Assembly: GCF_013409785.1 (NCBI RefSeq)
Contig: NZ_JACCBV010000001.1
Span: forward strand, 1,550,001-1,614,000
Direction of reading: 5' to 3'
Source of the DNA: Microbacterium immunditiarum
GTDB lineage: Bacteria; Actinomycetota; Actinomycetes; Actinomycetales; Microbacteriaceae
Length of the DNA: 64,000 nucleotides
Part shown: piece after piece, positions 7,382-17,493 of the stretch
Layout: every line of letters starts with the position of its first letter
Numbering within the stretch: the first letter of the stretch is position 1
Translations under genes and position numbers: made by a program
The notes under the pieces: generated by a model
What the model was told of the DNA's origin: nothing
What the model saw: the letters and a program-made list of their open reading frames with translations, nothing else
The model's database searches: none

Positions 7382-9745
7382 GTGCCCATCGACGATGCGA
7401 CGCTCGACGCCCTCGACACATGGTGGCGAGCCGCCAACTACCTCGGGGCGGCGCAGATCTACCTGCTCGACAATCCGCTGCTGCGTAGGCCGCTCACGCG
7501 CGACGACATCAAGCCGCGCCTGCTCGGCCATTTCGGCACGGTGCCGGGGCTGAACCTCATCTACGCGCACCTGAACCGCGCGATCCGGGAGCGTGACCTC
7601 GACGCGCTGTACATCGCCGGTCCCGGTCACGGCGGTCCGGCCATGGTCGCGAGCGCGTACCTCGACGGCACCTACACCGAGAAGTATCCCGAGGTGACGC
7701 GTGACGAAGAGGGCATGCGGCGGCTCTTCCGCCAGTTCTCGTTCCCCGGCGGCATCCCGAGCCACGCGGCGCCCGAGACACCGGGGTCGATCCACGAGGG
7801 CGGCGAGCTCGGATACTCCCTCTCTCACGCCTTCGGCGCCGCGTTCGACAACCCCGGCCTGACCGTCGTGTGCGTCGTGGGCGACGGAGAGGCCGAGACG
7901 GGTCCCGCGGCGATCGGCTGGCACTCGAACAAGTTCCTGCACCCCGTCAACGACGGCACGGTGCTGCCGATCCTGCACCTGAACGGGTGGAAGATCGCCA
8001 ATCCGACGGTGCTCGCGCGCATCCCCGAAGACGAGTTGCGCGCGCTGTTCGAGGGGTACGGCTACGATCCCATCCCCGTCGAGTTCACCGCCGGCGAAGA
8101 CCACCGCGAAGTGCACCGGCGGTTCGCGGAGGTGATCGACGACGCGCTCGACCGCATCGCGGCGATCCGCGAGAACGCCCGCGGCGGCGACCTCACGCGT
8201 CCGCGCTGGCCGATGATCATCCTGCGCTCGCCGAAGGGCTGGACCGGCCCGCGCGAGGTCGACGGAGACCCCATCGAGGGCACGTGGCGCGCGCACCAGG
8301 TGCCGCTCGCGGGTGTGCGCGACAGCCCCGAGCACCTCGCGCAGCTCGAGCAGTGGCTGCGCTCGTACCGCCCCGACGACCTGTTCGACGAGTCGGGTGC
8401 TCCGATCCCGCTCGCGACCGCCCTCGCGCCCGAGGGCAATCGCCGAATGAGCGCTTCGCCCCACACGAGCGGCGGGGTGCGGCATCCGATCGTCGTTCCC
8501 GACTTCCGCGACTACGCGGTCGAGGTCGACGAGAGCAGGCGAGGGGCGACGGATGCCGAGGCGACCCGTGTGCTCGGAGTGATGCTCGCCGACGTGATCC
8601 GGCGCAATCCCACGAGCTTCCGGCTCTTCGGCCCCGACGAGGTGGCGTCGAACCGGCTCGCACCGCCCGTGTACAAGGCGACCGCGAAGCAATGGGTCGC
8701 CGAGATGCTCCTGGTCGACCGCGACCTCGCGACGGCGGGTCGCGTCATGGAGATGCTCAGCGAGCACCAGTGCCAGGGATGGCTCGAGGGGTACGTGCTC
8801 ACGGGCCGGCACGGCGTCTTCACGTCGTACGAGGCGTTCGTGCACATCGTCGACTCGATGTTCAACCAGCACGCGAAGTGGCTCGAGGCGGCGCGGGCCG
8901 TGCCGTGGCGCGAGCCGATCCCGAGCTTCAACTACCTGCTGTCGAGCCACGTGTGGCGGCAGGACCACAACGGCTTCACGCACCAGGACCCCGGATTCCT
9001 CGACGTCGCCGTCAACAAGAGCGCGCAGGTCGTGCGGGTGTACCTGCCCTTCGACGCCAACACGCTGCTCTCGACGTACGACCACTGCCTGCGCTCGCTC
9101 GGCTATGTCAACGTCGTTATCGCGGGCAAGCAGCCGCATCCGCAGTGGCTCACGATGGACGAGGCCATCCGTCACTGCACGCGCGGCCTCGGCATCTTCG
9201 AGTGGGCGGGCACAGAGGTCTCGGGGGAGGCGCCGGACCTCGTGCTCGCCGCCGCGGGCGACGTGCCGACGCTCGAGGTGCTCGCGGCCGCGGCGCTGCT
9301 GCGCGAGGGCATTCCGGAGTTGAAGGTGCGTGTGGTCAACGTCGTCGATCTCATGCGGCTGCTGTCCGAGCACGAGCATCCGCATGGCCTGTCGGATGCC
9401 GACTACGACGCGATCTTCACGTCGGATCGGCCCGTCATCTTCGCGTTCCACGGCTACCCGTGGCTCGTGCACCGGCTCGCGTACAAGCGGCACGGGCATC
9501 CGTTCCTGCACGTGCGCGGCTACAAGGAGAAGGGCACGACGACCACGCCGTTCGACATGGTCATGCTCAACGACCTCGACCGGTACCAGCTCGCGATCGA
9601 CGCGATCGACCGCGTGCCCGGACTCGCCGAGAAGCACGCGACGTTCCGCCAGAGGCTCGTCGACGACCGCATCCGCGCCCGCATGTACACGCGAGAGCAC
9701 GGGGAGGACATTCCCGAGGTCGCCGACTGGCGCTGGTCGACCTGA
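7382..9745 (+). CDS. xfp: Phosphoketolase (xylulose-5-phosphate/fructose-6-phosphate)
   Basis: 787 residues, the normal length for this thiamine-diphosphate enzyme. It cleaves xylulose 5-P (and often fructose 6-P) with phosphate to give acetyl-P. The TPP site is [13 protein letters not shown] near residue 165; substrate/phosphate motifs include [38 protein letters not shown] and, in the C-terminal half, [11 protein letters not shown] follows a weak AGAGGGAGA site. The TTGACC at 7318 may be its -35. It is followed at 75 bp by a PadR-family regulator, possibly unrelated. Confidence 0.95.
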   Translation: MPIDDATLDALDTWWRAANYLGAAQIYLLDNPLLRRPLTRDDIKPRLLGHFGTVPGLNLIYAHLNRAIRERDLDALYIAGPGHGGPAMVASAYLDGTYTEKYPEVTRDEEGMRRLFRQFSFPGGIPSHAAPETPGSIHEGGELGYSLSHAFGAAFDNPGLTVVCVVGDGEAETGPAAIGWHSNKFLHPVNDGTVLPILHLNGWKIANPTVLARIPEDELRALFEGYGYDPIPVEFTAGEDHREVHRRFAEVIDDALDRIAAIRENARGGDLTRPRWPMIILRSPKGWTGPREVDGDPIEGTWRAHQVPLAGVRDSPEHLAQLEQWLRSYRPDDLFDESGAPIPLATALAPEGNRRMSASPHTSGGVRHPIVVPDFRDYAVEVDESRRGATDAEATRVLGVMLADVIRRNPTSFRLFGPDEVASNRLAPPVYKATAKQWVAEMLLVDRDLATAGRVMEMLSEHQCQGWLEGYVLTGRHGVFTSYEAFVHIVDSMFNQHAKWLEAARAVPWREPIPSFNYLLSSHVWRQDHNGFTHQDPGFLDVAVNKSAQVVRVYLPFDANTLLSTYDHCLRSLGYVNVVIAGKQPHPQWLTMDEAIRHCTRGLGIFEWAGTEVSGEAPDLVLAAAGDVPTLEVLAAAALLREGIPELKVRVVNVVDLMRLLSEHEHPHGLSDADYDAIFTSDRPVIFAFHGYPWLVHRLAYKRHGHPFLHVRGYKEKGTTTTPFDMVMLNDLDRYQLAIDAIDRVPGLAEKHATFRQRLVDDRIRARMYTREHGEDIPEVADWRWST

Positions 9746-9760
9746 CCCTTCCGCCGACAC

Positions 9761-9782
9761 GCTCAGCGATATATCGTTGAGC
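9761..9782. promoter_or_regulatory. 22-bp palindrome, probable PadR operator
   Basis: GCTCAGCGATATATCGTTGAGC is an inverted repeat with only one mismatched pair; the core CGATATATCG (9767-9776) is perfect. A second related site, CCGAGATATCGG, lies at 9787-9798. Both sit just before the padR-type gene, so autoregulation by its product is the simplest reading. ATAT-centred palindromes of this kind are common for PadR proteins. Confidence 0.65.
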
Positions 9783-9819
9783 ATCGCCGAGATATCGGAT
9801 GACAGTCGTAGGAGGCATC

Positions 9820-10404
9820 ATGAGCGGTTCATTCATGGGCGACCCGTGGGGTTCGCGTCACCGCGGAGGCGGCTACGGCAAGCCCGGCGGAGCCGGCGGC
9901 GGCATCTGGGATGCGATGGAGCAGCTGCGCGACGTGTTCGAGCAGCGGTTCTCCCCGCCCCGCATGGGCCGCGGCGACGTGCGCGCCGCGGTGCTCGCAC
10001 TGCTGGCCGAGGGGCCGATGCACGGGTACCAGATCATCCGCGAGATCGAGGAGCGCAGCGCCGGCGCCTGGAAGCCGAGCCCGGGCTCGGTGTATCCGAC
10101 GCTTCAGCTGCTGGCAGACGAGGGGCTCATCGTGGCGACCGAGTCGGGCGGCAAGAAGACGTACTCGCTGACCGACGCGGGGCGCGCCGAGGCCGAGGCA
10201 TCCGGCGCCGAGTCGGCCCCGTGGGAGTCGCAGGGCATGAAGGACGCGGCCGCCCGCACGACCGCTCTGCCCAAGGCCGGAGCACGGCTCGCGCAGGCGG
10301 TCGCGCAGGTCGTGAGCAGCGGCAGCGCGGATCAGGCGCAGCGCGCGGTCGAGGTTCTCGACGAGGCCAGGCGTAAGCTCTACTCCATCCTCGCCGAGGA
10401 CTGA
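9820..10404 (+). CDS. PadR family transcriptional regulator
   Basis: 194 residues. A Gly-rich N-terminal extension (HRGGGYGKPGGAGGG) precedes the winged-helix domain: GDVRAAVLALLAEGPMHGYQ, then GSVYPTLQLLADEGLI and KKTYSLTDAGR. The C-terminal helices would mediate dimerisation. The ATG at 9820 follows a strong GTAGGAGG; the upstream in-frame GTG start would place the operator inside the gene. Downstream is the ABC1 kinase gene, 43 bp away. Targets are unknown; the palindromes upstream suggest self-control. Confidence 0.9.
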   Translation: MSGSFMGDPWGSRHRGGGYGKPGGAGGGIWDAMEQLRDVFEQRFSPPRMGRGDVRAAVLALLAEGPMHGYQIIREIEERSAGAWKPSPGSVYPTLQLLADEGLIVATESGGKKTYSLTDAGRAEAEASGAESAPWESQGMKDAAARTTALPKAGARLAQAVAQVVSSGSADQAQRAVEVLDEARRKLYSILAED

Positions 10405-10447
10405 CTCGACGCGCCCGACGCGCCGGCGTCGGCGTCAAGGAGATTCG

Positions 10448-12133
10448 ATGGCCGATCCCGGCAGCGCCCGCGCCCGCTACCGCAGGATCCTCTGGTTCGC
10501 CGCGCGCACGATCGCGCAGACCTGGTGGTTTGAGCTCATCTTGCCGCGCATCGGATTCGCGGAGTCTGTCGCGCGCGGGCGCGCGGCGCGTCTTCAAGGC
10601 ATCGCCCAGCGCTTCCACGCGCTCGCGGTCGAGCTGGGCGGCCTCATGATCAAGGTCGGGCAGTTCATGTCGTCGCGACTCGACGTGCTGCCGCCCGAGA
10701 TCACGAAGGAGCTCGCGGGCCTCCAAGACGAAGTGCCGCCGGTCGAGTTCGGGCTCATCCGCGAGCTCGCCGAAGCAGAGCTGGACATCCCGCTCGAGCG
10801 CGCCTTCGCCTTCGTCGACCCCGTCCCCGTCGCGGCGGCGTCGCTCGGGCAGGCGCATCGGGCGAGGCTGACGGATGCCGAGGCCGAAGACACCGGGTTC
10901 GCCGAGGTCGTCGTGAAGGTGCAGCGGCCCGGCATCGAGCGGATCATCGAGGTCGACCTCGCCGCGCTGCGCCGGGTGGCCGGATGGCTCAGCCGCGTCC
11001 GCTTCGTGGCGGCGCACGTCGACCCTCCGCGGCTCATCGCCGAGTTCACGAACGTGAGCCTGCAGGAGGTCGACTACCTGCACGAGGCGCAGAACGCCGA
11101 ACGGTTCGCCGAGGACTTCGCCGACGACGCTCGTGTCGGCGTGCCGATCGTCGCGTGGGAGCGCACGACACCTCGTGTGCTGACGCTGTCGGACGTCACC
11201 GCCATCAAGGTCAACGACGTCGAGGGCCTGCGCGCGGCGGGGATCGACCCGACCGAGGTCGCGCACACGTTCGCGCGCGTGATGTTCGACCAGTTCTTCG
11301 AGCACGGGTACTTCCACGCCGACCCGCACCCGGGCAACATCTTCGTCACGCAGACAGGCTCCAGGCCGGACGGCACTCCCGAGTGGCGGCTCACGTTCGT
11401 CGACTTCGGCATGATGGGCGAGGTCCCCGACGACCTTCGCCACAACCTGCAGCATGTGCTCATCGCGGTCGCCTCGCGCAACGGGAAGCAGCTCGTCGAC
11501 AGCATCCGTCGCGTCGGCGTCCTGCTGCCGTCGGCCGACACCGCCGAGCTCGAACGGGCGATGACGGCGCTGTTCGCGCGCTTCGGGGGAATGGGGTTCG
11601 CCCAGCTTCAGCGCGTCGATCCGCGTGAGTTCCGCGAGTTCGGGACCGAGTTCAGCGACGTCGTGCGGTCGCTGCCCTTCCAGCTTCCCGAGAACTTCCT
11701 GCTCATCATCCGCGCCGTCTCGCTCACGTCGGGGATGTGCAGCTCGCTCGATCCCGAGTTCAACATGTGGGATGCCGTCGAGCCCTACGCGGCGAAGCTC
11801 CTGCGCGAAGAGCAGGGCAACATCGTGCAGTCGTTCGCGCGCGAGGCGCTTTCGGTGGCCGGCATCACCGCGCGGCTCCCGCGCCGCGCCGACGATCTCA
11901 TGACGAAGGTCGAGAACGGGCAGCTCACGGTCGACCTGAGCCGGATGGAGACACGGATGCGCCGCCTCGAGCGCCTCGCCAGGCGCGTGATCTCGGCGGT
12001 GCTCTTCGCGAGCCTGCTCATCGCAGGTGCGGTGCTGCGGGCCCAGGACTACAGTCTCGGCACGGTCCTGATCGTGGCATCCGCTCTGCCGCTCCTGCAC
12101 GCGCTGTTCGCCGGCCTCGGACGGCGGAGCTGA
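10448..12133 (+). CDS. AarF/UbiB/ABC1 family atypical protein kinase-like protein
   Basis: 561 residues. The family KxGQ signature is GLMIKVGQFMSSR (about residue 65), with the Ala-rich loop AAASLGQAHRA in place of the Gly-rich loop, and YFHADPHPGNIF near residue 290 as the catalytic loop, followed by FVDFGMMGEV. Two hydrophobic segments at the C-terminus (about 515-535 and 538-557) anchor it in the membrane. Family members support isoprenoid-lipid metabolism (ubiquinone in proteobacteria, mitochondria); the substrate in actinobacteria is not known. AAGGAGATTCG precedes the ATG. Confidence 0.92.
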   Translation: MADPGSARARYRRILWFAARTIAQTWWFELILPRIGFAESVARGRAARLQGIAQRFHALAVELGGLMIKVGQFMSSRLDVLPPEITKELAGLQDEVPPVEFGLIRELAEAELDIPLERAFAFVDPVPVAAASLGQAHRARLTDAEAEDTGFAEVVVKVQRPGIERIIEVDLAALRRVAGWLSRVRFVAAHVDPPRLIAEFTNVSLQEVDYLHEAQNAERFAEDFADDARVGVPIVAWERTTPRVLTLSDVTAIKVNDVEGLRAAGIDPTEVAHTFARVMFDQFFEHGYFHADPHPGNIFVTQTGSRPDGTPEWRLTFVDFGMMGEVPDDLRHNLQHVLIAVASRNGKQLVDSIRRVGVLLPSADTAELERAMTALFARFGGMGFAQLQRVDPREFREFGTEFSDVVRSLPFQLPENFLLIIRAVSLTSGMCSSLDPEFNMWDAVEPYAAKLLREEQGNIVQSFAREALSVAGITARLPRRADDLMTKVENGQLTVDLSRMETRMRRLERLARRVISAVLFASLLIAGAVLRAQDYSLGTVLIVASALPLLHALFAGLGRRS

Positions 12134-12157
12134 CCGGTCCGCCCCGCCGGGTCAGCT
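12128..12157. terminator. Bidirectional terminator-like hairpin
   Basis: AGCTGACC (12128-12135) and GGTCAGCT (12150-12157) form a perfect 8-bp stem across the ends of two convergent genes, with further GG/CC pairing inside. The right arm overlaps the last codons of the LuxR-type regulator. Confidence 0.55.
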
Positions 12158-14722
12158 GACCAGGCCGCCCGCCGCGCGCACGGCGAGCTCGACCCGGCTC
12201 TTGATGCCCAGCTTCGTGAAGATGTGGGCGACGTGCGTCTCGACCGTACGAGGCGAGATCGACAGCGTCTGGGCGATCGCGGGGTTCGACATCCCGCGTC
12301 CGACCAGGTCCGCGACCCTGCGCTCCGCCGGCGTGAGGCTGGCAGGGCCGTCGGCGACCCGGACCTTCCGGTCCTGCAACGTGAAGAAGCCGTGCGCGCG
12401 CATCTCGTCGCGCAGTGCGGCGACCCGGCCGGCCGCGCCGACGTCGTGGTAGATCATGCGCGCCTCGCGGAACAGCTCAGCCGCGCTCGCGGCGTCGGCA
12501 CGCGTCTCGGTGCACAGGCGCGCCGCATCGACGGCCGTCGCGGCGAGCTCGACCGGGCGGTAGGCGTCGCGGAGCACCTCCACGGCGCGGATCGCCAGGA
12601 CGCTGTCGCCCTCATGCAGGGCCCGCGTGCGCAGTGCCGCAGCGGTGATGTACGGCGCCTGCGCCCGCGAGGCGACCTCGTCGAGCAGCGGCAGCACGTC
12701 GCGGCACTCCCGGGTGCGATCCAGGCGCCGCGCGATGCGGACCAGATCCGGCGCGAGCCAGCGCAGGCGTGATACGACGCCGTAGTCGACGATCAGGTCC
12801 GTCGCCCGGCGGAGCAGGTCGAACGCCTCGCGGGGCTGTCCGAGGGCATCGGCCATGAGCGCGCGGGCCCACAGCACGGCATCCAGCGAGTGATGCGGGG
12901 TGTTGGCATCCTCCAGCTCGATCGCGTCCAGGTGCACGCGGGCCTCGTCGAGCCTGCCTCGGTCGATGGCCATGGCCGCCAGGTGCGCGCGCGCCGCCCA
13001 CGACTCCCACCGGGTGGAGACCTGTTCGCCGAACCGCAGCGCGTCCGACAGACGCGCCGTGGCCTCATCCCAGCGTCCGCGGTGGAAGGCGAGCAGCCCG
13101 AGTCCGACGTGGGGGAGCGGGAGGTGCCATGAGGCGGAGTTGCCGTCCGAGCGCTCGCGCTCCCGCTCGAAGACCGCGGCGGCGCGATCGGGCTCGTCCG
13201 CGTGGATGAGGAACATCCCGAGCTCGTAGCGCGAGCGGCGCCGAGCCTCGTCCGAGTCCCCCCGATCGGCGTGGCGGACGGCCTCGTCGGCCAGCCGGGT
13301 GGCCGTGCGGATGTCGCCGCGGTAGTACGCGACGTGGGCGAGCGCGCTCAGGGCGATACTCTCCCCGACGTCGTCACCGGAGGCCTGCCCGCGCCGGCGG
13401 GCCTCCTCCGCCTCGGACTCGCCGGCCTGCAACTCGCCGGCGAGCACGCGGTGGAAGCTGCGCACCGCCATCAGCCGGTCGTGCTCGTGCGCCGCGCCGC
13501 TCGCCGTCGCGGCGGCCGCCAGGACGTCCACCGACTTGCGCACGTCGTCGCCGAGCAGGAGCGCCTCGCTGAGATGGATGAGGAGGGGGATCGACTCGCT
13601 CTTGCCGCCACCGTCGGCGAGGGCGGACTCGACGAGCCTCTCGACGTCGGGCGCGCGGCCCGCGGCCGCCAGGGCCCGCGCCAGCACGCGCCGCGCCTGC
13701 TCGCGGAGGGCGAAGCGCGGCGGCGCGGTCGCCATGAGCGTCTCGAGGATCTGGACGGCGGACAGTGGGTCCTCCGAGATCCGCTGGGTCGCCTCCTCGA
13801 TGAGCCAGCTCACCGCGGACGTGCTCCGGTCATCGGACGCGAGGAGGTGGTGCGTGATCGCGAGCGGATCACCTCCCTCGGCGAGCAGCCCCTCGGCGAT
13901 CAGCGAATGCCGGCTGCGGGCCTCGGCCGCCGTGCGGCCCGCGATGAGGATGTCGGCGAGCCACGCGTGCCCGAAGCGCCACGACTCGGCGCCCGGCTCC
14001 AGGATCCCCGCGCGCTCGGCGGCGACGAGCGCGCGGAGGGTCTCGGCGGGAGTGAGGCCGAGGCCGTGCGCCGTCCGGCGCACCTCGACCGCATCGCCGC
14101 ATAGCGCGGCGACGTACAGCACGTCGGAGGTCTCGCGATCGAGGGCCGCCAGCAGTGGCACGTCGCCCTCGCGGACCCGGCCGCTCGCCGGGACATCCGA
14201 GAGACGTGTCAGCCCCTCCCGCGCCGCCACGTGCGCGACCGCCGCGACGAGCCCGGGGTGGCCCCCGGCGCCCGACACGTCGTCCACCTCGACGGCGTCG
14301 CCGCCGAGGTCCGACGCGAGCCCGCGCAGCTCCGCGTCCGGCACGCGGGGCACGCAGCGCTCGACGACACCGGCCGGCCGAAGCATCGCCGCCCACTCGG
14401 CCGCAGCACCGCCCGGCCACGACGAGAGGGCGAGGACGGCGCGCACCGGCTCGCCGCGCTCCACGAGAGCGCGCAGCGCGTCCCGCTCGGCGGGTGCCGC
14501 GCGATCCGCGTCGTCGAAGATCAGCACGGAGTCCGCGCTAGCCTCGGAGGGGGAGGTCGTCACCCGCCGGCCTCGTGCGCGCTCCGCCGCGGCCCAGGCC
14601 GCGAGCAGGTGGCTGCGCCCCGATCCCGGCAGGCCGCTGACGAGGAAGACGCGATCCACGGCCGGGGTCTCCGCCGACGGCGTCGAACGCCCCGCCGACG
14701 TCGCAGACACGTTCACAGACAC
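12152..14722 (-). CDS. Large LuxR/LAL-type transcriptional regulator with AAA and TPR-like regions
   Basis: 856 residues from a GTG start. The N-terminus has an ATP-binding region: VFLVSGLPGSGRSHLL is a Walker A with Arg in place of the usual Lys, and SVLIFDDADRA is Walker B. A long helical, TPR-like middle (about 300-770) follows. The C-terminal LuxR helix-turn-helix is SLTPAERRVADLVGRGMSN then SPRTVETHVAHIFTKL. LAL regulators usually bind an inducer and ATP. It is divergent from the ABC-DUF1028-amidohydrolase operon with 188 bp between, so it likely controls that operon. The GTG choice avoids a Trp/Arg-rich leader; two more in-frame GTGs follow closely. Confidence 0.88.
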   Translation of the reverse strand: MSVNVSATSAGRSTPSAETPAVDRVFLVSGLPGSGRSHLLAAWAAAERARGRRVTTSPSEASADSVLIFDDADRAAPAERDALRALVERGEPVRAVLALSSWPGGAAAEWAAMLRPAGVVERCVPRVPDAELRGLASDLGGDAVEVDDVSGAGGHPGLVAAVAHVAAREGLTRLSDVPASGRVREGDVPLLAALDRETSDVLYVAALCGDAVEVRRTAHGLGLTPAETLRALVAAERAGILEPGAESWRFGHAWLADILIAGRTAAEARSRHSLIAEGLLAEGGDPLAITHHLLASDDRSTSAVSWLIEEATQRISEDPLSAVQILETLMATAPPRFALREQARRVLARALAAAGRAPDVERLVESALADGGGKSESIPLLIHLSEALLLGDDVRKSVDVLAAAATASGAAHEHDRLMAVRSFHRVLAGELQAGESEAEEARRRGQASGDDVGESIALSALAHVAYYRGDIRTATRLADEAVRHADRGDSDEARRRSRYELGMFLIHADEPDRAAAVFERERERSDGNSASWHLPLPHVGLGLLAFHRGRWDEATARLSDALRFGEQVSTRWESWAARAHLAAMAIDRGRLDEARVHLDAIELEDANTPHHSLDAVLWARALMADALGQPREAFDLLRRATDLIVDYGVVSRLRWLAPDLVRIARRLDRTRECRDVLPLLDEVASRAQAPYITAAALRTRALHEGDSVLAIRAVEVLRDAYRPVELAATAVDAARLCTETRADAASAAELFREARMIYHDVGAAGRVAALRDEMRAHGFFTLQDRKVRVADGPASLTPAERRVADLVGRGMSNPAIAQTLSISPRTVETHVAHIFTKLGIKSRVELAVRAAGGLVS

Positions 14723-14910
14723 GATTCGAAGGTACCGCCACACCACCGACCGCCCATGACACGAGCCGCCGCCCCACCGAAACATCAGGGTGCACCCGGA
14801 TGCCGCCGCCCACCGGCGTCGCAAGGCTTGACTCGACCACAGCAATGCCGTGCACGTCCCTCGCGCGCGGCGCCAAGAGCGGTGCGCCCGCGCACCGAGA
14901 CGGAGATGAC

Positions 14911-15939
14911 ATGCGAACATTCACCAGGAAGGCGGCGGCGGTGCTCTCGATCGCCGCGCTGATGTTCACCGCAAGCGCCTGCACCCCGGCATCCACCGAT
15001 TCGAGTTCCGACTCCGGTTCCGAGTCGGCTGAGGGCCCCCGTATCGCGTACCTCGCCGCTTTCACCAACCACGACTGGTCGCAGGTGGGCATCACCGCGG
15101 CGACCGAGGCCGCCGAGGCCGCCGGTGGGACGATCGAGATCTTCGACGCCCAGAGCGACCCCACCAAGCAGTACGCGCAGGTGCAGGACATCATCACGAG
15201 CGGCCGCTTCGACGGCATGGTGATCATGCCCGTCGACGGACCCAGCCTCGTGCCCGCGGTCGAGGAGGCCGTCACGGCCGGCCTCGGCGTCGTCGACGTC
15301 GCGTTCCCGATCGGCACCGACCTGGCCACGCGTGAGCCGCAGGTCGAGGGCATGGTCGGCTCGGTCGTCATCTCGCCCGAGCAGAACGGCCGCGTGCTGG
15401 CTGACATCGTCGTCGAGGGCTGCGAGGGCATCGACCCGTGCGAGGTCGCGGTCCTGCCCGGCTCCCTGACCGTCTCCGCCGACGCCGCGCGCGTGCGTGA
15501 GATCGAGTCGGTGCTCGCCGGCGTCGCGAACGTGACGATCGCCGCAGTCCAGGAGACCGGCTACACCACGGACGGCGCGTTCGCGGTGGCGCAGACGATC
15601 CTCACCGCCAACCCGGGTCTCGACCTGTTCGTCGCCATCGGCTCCGAGTCGGTCGTGGGCGCCGAGCGCGCCGTCGTCGACGCGGGCCTGCAGGGCAAGG
15701 TCGCGCTCGCGGGCGGCGCCTGCTCGTCCAACGCCACCACGGCGATCGAAGAGGGCCGCTTCTTCGCGTGCTACCGCGGGACGCCCGTCGACGACAACCG
15801 CGCCGCCGTCGAGCTCCTGATCGCCTGGATCGCCGGCGAGACGATCGAGAACACCAGCCCCGACCCGGGCGCCGACTCGTGGCCCGAGGTCGTGACCGCG
15901 AAGAACCTGGACGGCCGCGTCGGTCAGTGGACTGACTGA
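14911..15939 (+). CDS. Sugar-type ABC transporter substrate-binding lipoprotein
   Basis: 342 residues. A lipoprotein signal peptide (MRTFTRKAAAVLSIAALMF) ends at a lipobox-like TASAC, with Cys23 or so as the lipidated residue, followed by a Ser/Asp-rich linker. The mature part is a periplasmic-binding-protein type 1 (ribose/xylose-like) fold: IAYLAAFTNHDW, SGRFDGMVIMPVDGPSLVPA, LFVAIGSESVVGAERA. Four extra Cys (CEGIDPCEV and GGACSSN/FACYRG) could form disulfides. It delivers an unknown substrate to the following transporter. First gene of a five-gene operon. Confidence 0.9.
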   Translation: MRTFTRKAAAVLSIAALMFTASACTPASTDSSSDSGSESAEGPRIAYLAAFTNHDWSQVGITAATEAAEAAGGTIEIFDAQSDPTKQYAQVQDIITSGRFDGMVIMPVDGPSLVPAVEEAVTAGLGVVDVAFPIGTDLATREPQVEGMVGSVVISPEQNGRVLADIVVEGCEGIDPCEVAVLPGSLTVSADAARVREIESVLAGVANVTIAAVQETGYTTDGAFAVAQTILTANPGLDLFVAIGSESVVGAERAVVDAGLQGKVALAGGACSSNATTAIEEGRFFACYRGTPVDDNRAAVELLIAWIAGETIENTSPDPGADSWPEVVTAKNLDGRVGQWTD

Positions 15940-15984
15940 AACCCTTCCGTCTGAGAGCGCCCGGAACCCCATGAAGGAGAAACG

Positions 15985-17493
15985 ATGACCACCGTCCACG
16001 TCCGTGTGGCCGACGTCTCGAAGTCCTTCGGCGGGAGCCGGGCGCTCTCGGACGTCTCCCTGGAGATCTTCCGCGGCCAGGTCCACTGCCTCATCGGCGA
16101 GAACGGAGCCGGCAAGTCGACCCTGGGCCGGCTGCTCGCCGGCATCCATCGCCCAGATGAGGGGTCGATCGAGGTCGCCGGCCGCGAGGTGTCGTTCCGC
16201 TCGCCCGCCGAGGCGCTTGCCGCCGGCATCGCCGGCATGGCGCAGGAAGTCGCCCTCGTCCCGGCGATGTCGGTCGCCGACAATATCCTCCTCGGCGCCA
16301 ACGAGGCGACGATCGGCTTCGTGAGCCGTCAGCGGCAGCGTGAGCGCGTCGAGGAGATCCTGGCGCGCTACGACTTCGTCCTCGACCCCGACGCCCGCGT
16401 GGGCGATCTGCGCATCGCCGATCAGCAGAAGGTCGAGATCCTCAAGGCCATCGCCCGCGGCAGCGACCTCATCGTCATGGACGAGCCCACGGCGAGCCTG
16501 GGCGACAAGGACGCGCGCGCCCTGCTGGAGGTCGTGCGCCGGCTGCGCGACGACGGCACCACGATCATCTACATCTCCCACCACCTCGACGAGGTGCTCT
16601 CGATCGCAGACCGTGTGTCGGTGCTGCGCGACGGCAGGGTCGTCTACGACGGCGACCCCCTCACCAAGTCGGAGCTCGTCGTCCATATGCTCGGACGACC
16701 GCTCGAGGCGAGCTTCCCCGAAAAGACCCTGCCCGCGCCCGACGCCCCCGTCGTCCTCCGCGTCGAGGACCTCGCGTGCGGGGACGCCTTCTCCGGTGTC
16801 TCGTTCTCGGTGCGCGCCGGCGAGATCGTCGGCCTCGCCGGGCTCGTGGGCAGCGGTCGCAGCGCCCTGGCCCGCGTGCTCGGGGGAGTGGAGCGGCCGC
16901 GAGCGGGCACCATCGAGGTCCGCGGTGCCCCGCAGCGCTTCCGCTCGCCCCGCGCAGCCATGCGTGCGGGCGTGCATCTGATCCCCGAGGACCGCAAGCG
17001 CCAGGGCCTCATCCTGGTCCGACCGACGCGCGAGAACATCACCTCGTCGGTTCTGGAGCGTCTGTCGACGCTCGGCGTCGTCGACTCGCGCGCGGAACGG
17101 GAGATCGCCGAGCGGGCCGCGACCCGCACCGACGTGCGCGCGGCCAGCCTCGAGACGCCCGTGTGGGCCCTGTCCGGAGGCAACCAGCAGAAGGTGATGT
17201 TCGCGCGGGCGTCGCTGGCCGAGCCTGCGGTGCTCCTCATCGACGAGCCCACGAAGGGCGTCGATGTGGGGGCGAAGTTCGCGATCCACCAGCTGATCGG
17301 GGAGATCGCCGCGCGCGGCGTGGCCGTCGTCCTGATCTCCTCCGAGCACGAGGAGGTCATGGGACTGGCCCATCGCCTGCTCGTCATGGCCGAGGGCGTG
17401 CTGGTCGCCGAATTCGACGGCCCCGAGTTCCCCGCCGACGAGGTCTCCCGCGCGGTCATGACCGACGTGGCCAAGAGAACGGATGTTGTGTGA
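15985..17493 (+). CDS. Sugar-type ABC transporter ATP-binding protein (RbsA/MglA-like, two domains)
   Basis: 502 residues with two nucleotide-binding domains. Domain 1 has Walker A GENGAGKST (near 36) and Walker B LIVMDEPTAS (near 162); its signature motif is degenerate. Domain 2 has the usual altered Walker A GLVGSGRSA, signature LSGGNQQK and VLLIDEPTKGVDVG. This asymmetric arrangement is normal for CUT2-family monosaccharide transporters. A good AAGGAGAAACG ribosome site precedes the ATG. The stop overlaps the permease start. Confidence 0.94.
   Translation: MTTVHVRVADVSKSFGGSRALSDVSLEIFRGQVHCLIGENGAGKSTLGRLLAGIHRPDEGSIEVAGREVSFRSPAEALAAGIAGMAQEVALVPAMSVADNILLGANEATIGFVSRQRQRERVEEILARYDFVLDPDARVGDLRIADQQKVEILKAIARGSDLIVMDEPTASLGDKDARALLEVVRRLRDDGTTIIYISHHLDEVLSIADRVSVLRDGRVVYDGDPLTKSELVVHMLGRPLEASFPEKTLPAPDAPVVLRVEDLACGDAFSGVSFSVRAGEIVGLAGLVGSGRSALARVLGGVERPRAGTIEVRGAPQRFRSPRAAMRAGVHLIPEDRKRQGLILVRPTRENITSSVLERLSTLGVVDSRAEREIAERAATRTDVRAASLETPVWALSGGNQQKVMFARASLAEPAVLLIDEPTKGVDVGAKFAIHQLIGEIAARGVAVVLISSEHEEVMGLAHRLLVMAEGVLVAEFDGPEFPADEVSRAVMTDVAKRTDVV

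Noticed and set aside
7220-9784. A long open frame on the minus strand across phosphoketolase
   Set aside because: It is the antisense reflection of a well-conserved enzyme gene in GC-rich DNA; the translation is His/Arg/Val-rich without motifs.
10127-12100. A 657-codon minus-strand frame over the AarF/ABC1 gene
   Set aside because: Antisense reflection of a clear family gene; composition is His/Asp/Arg-rich and shows no domain.
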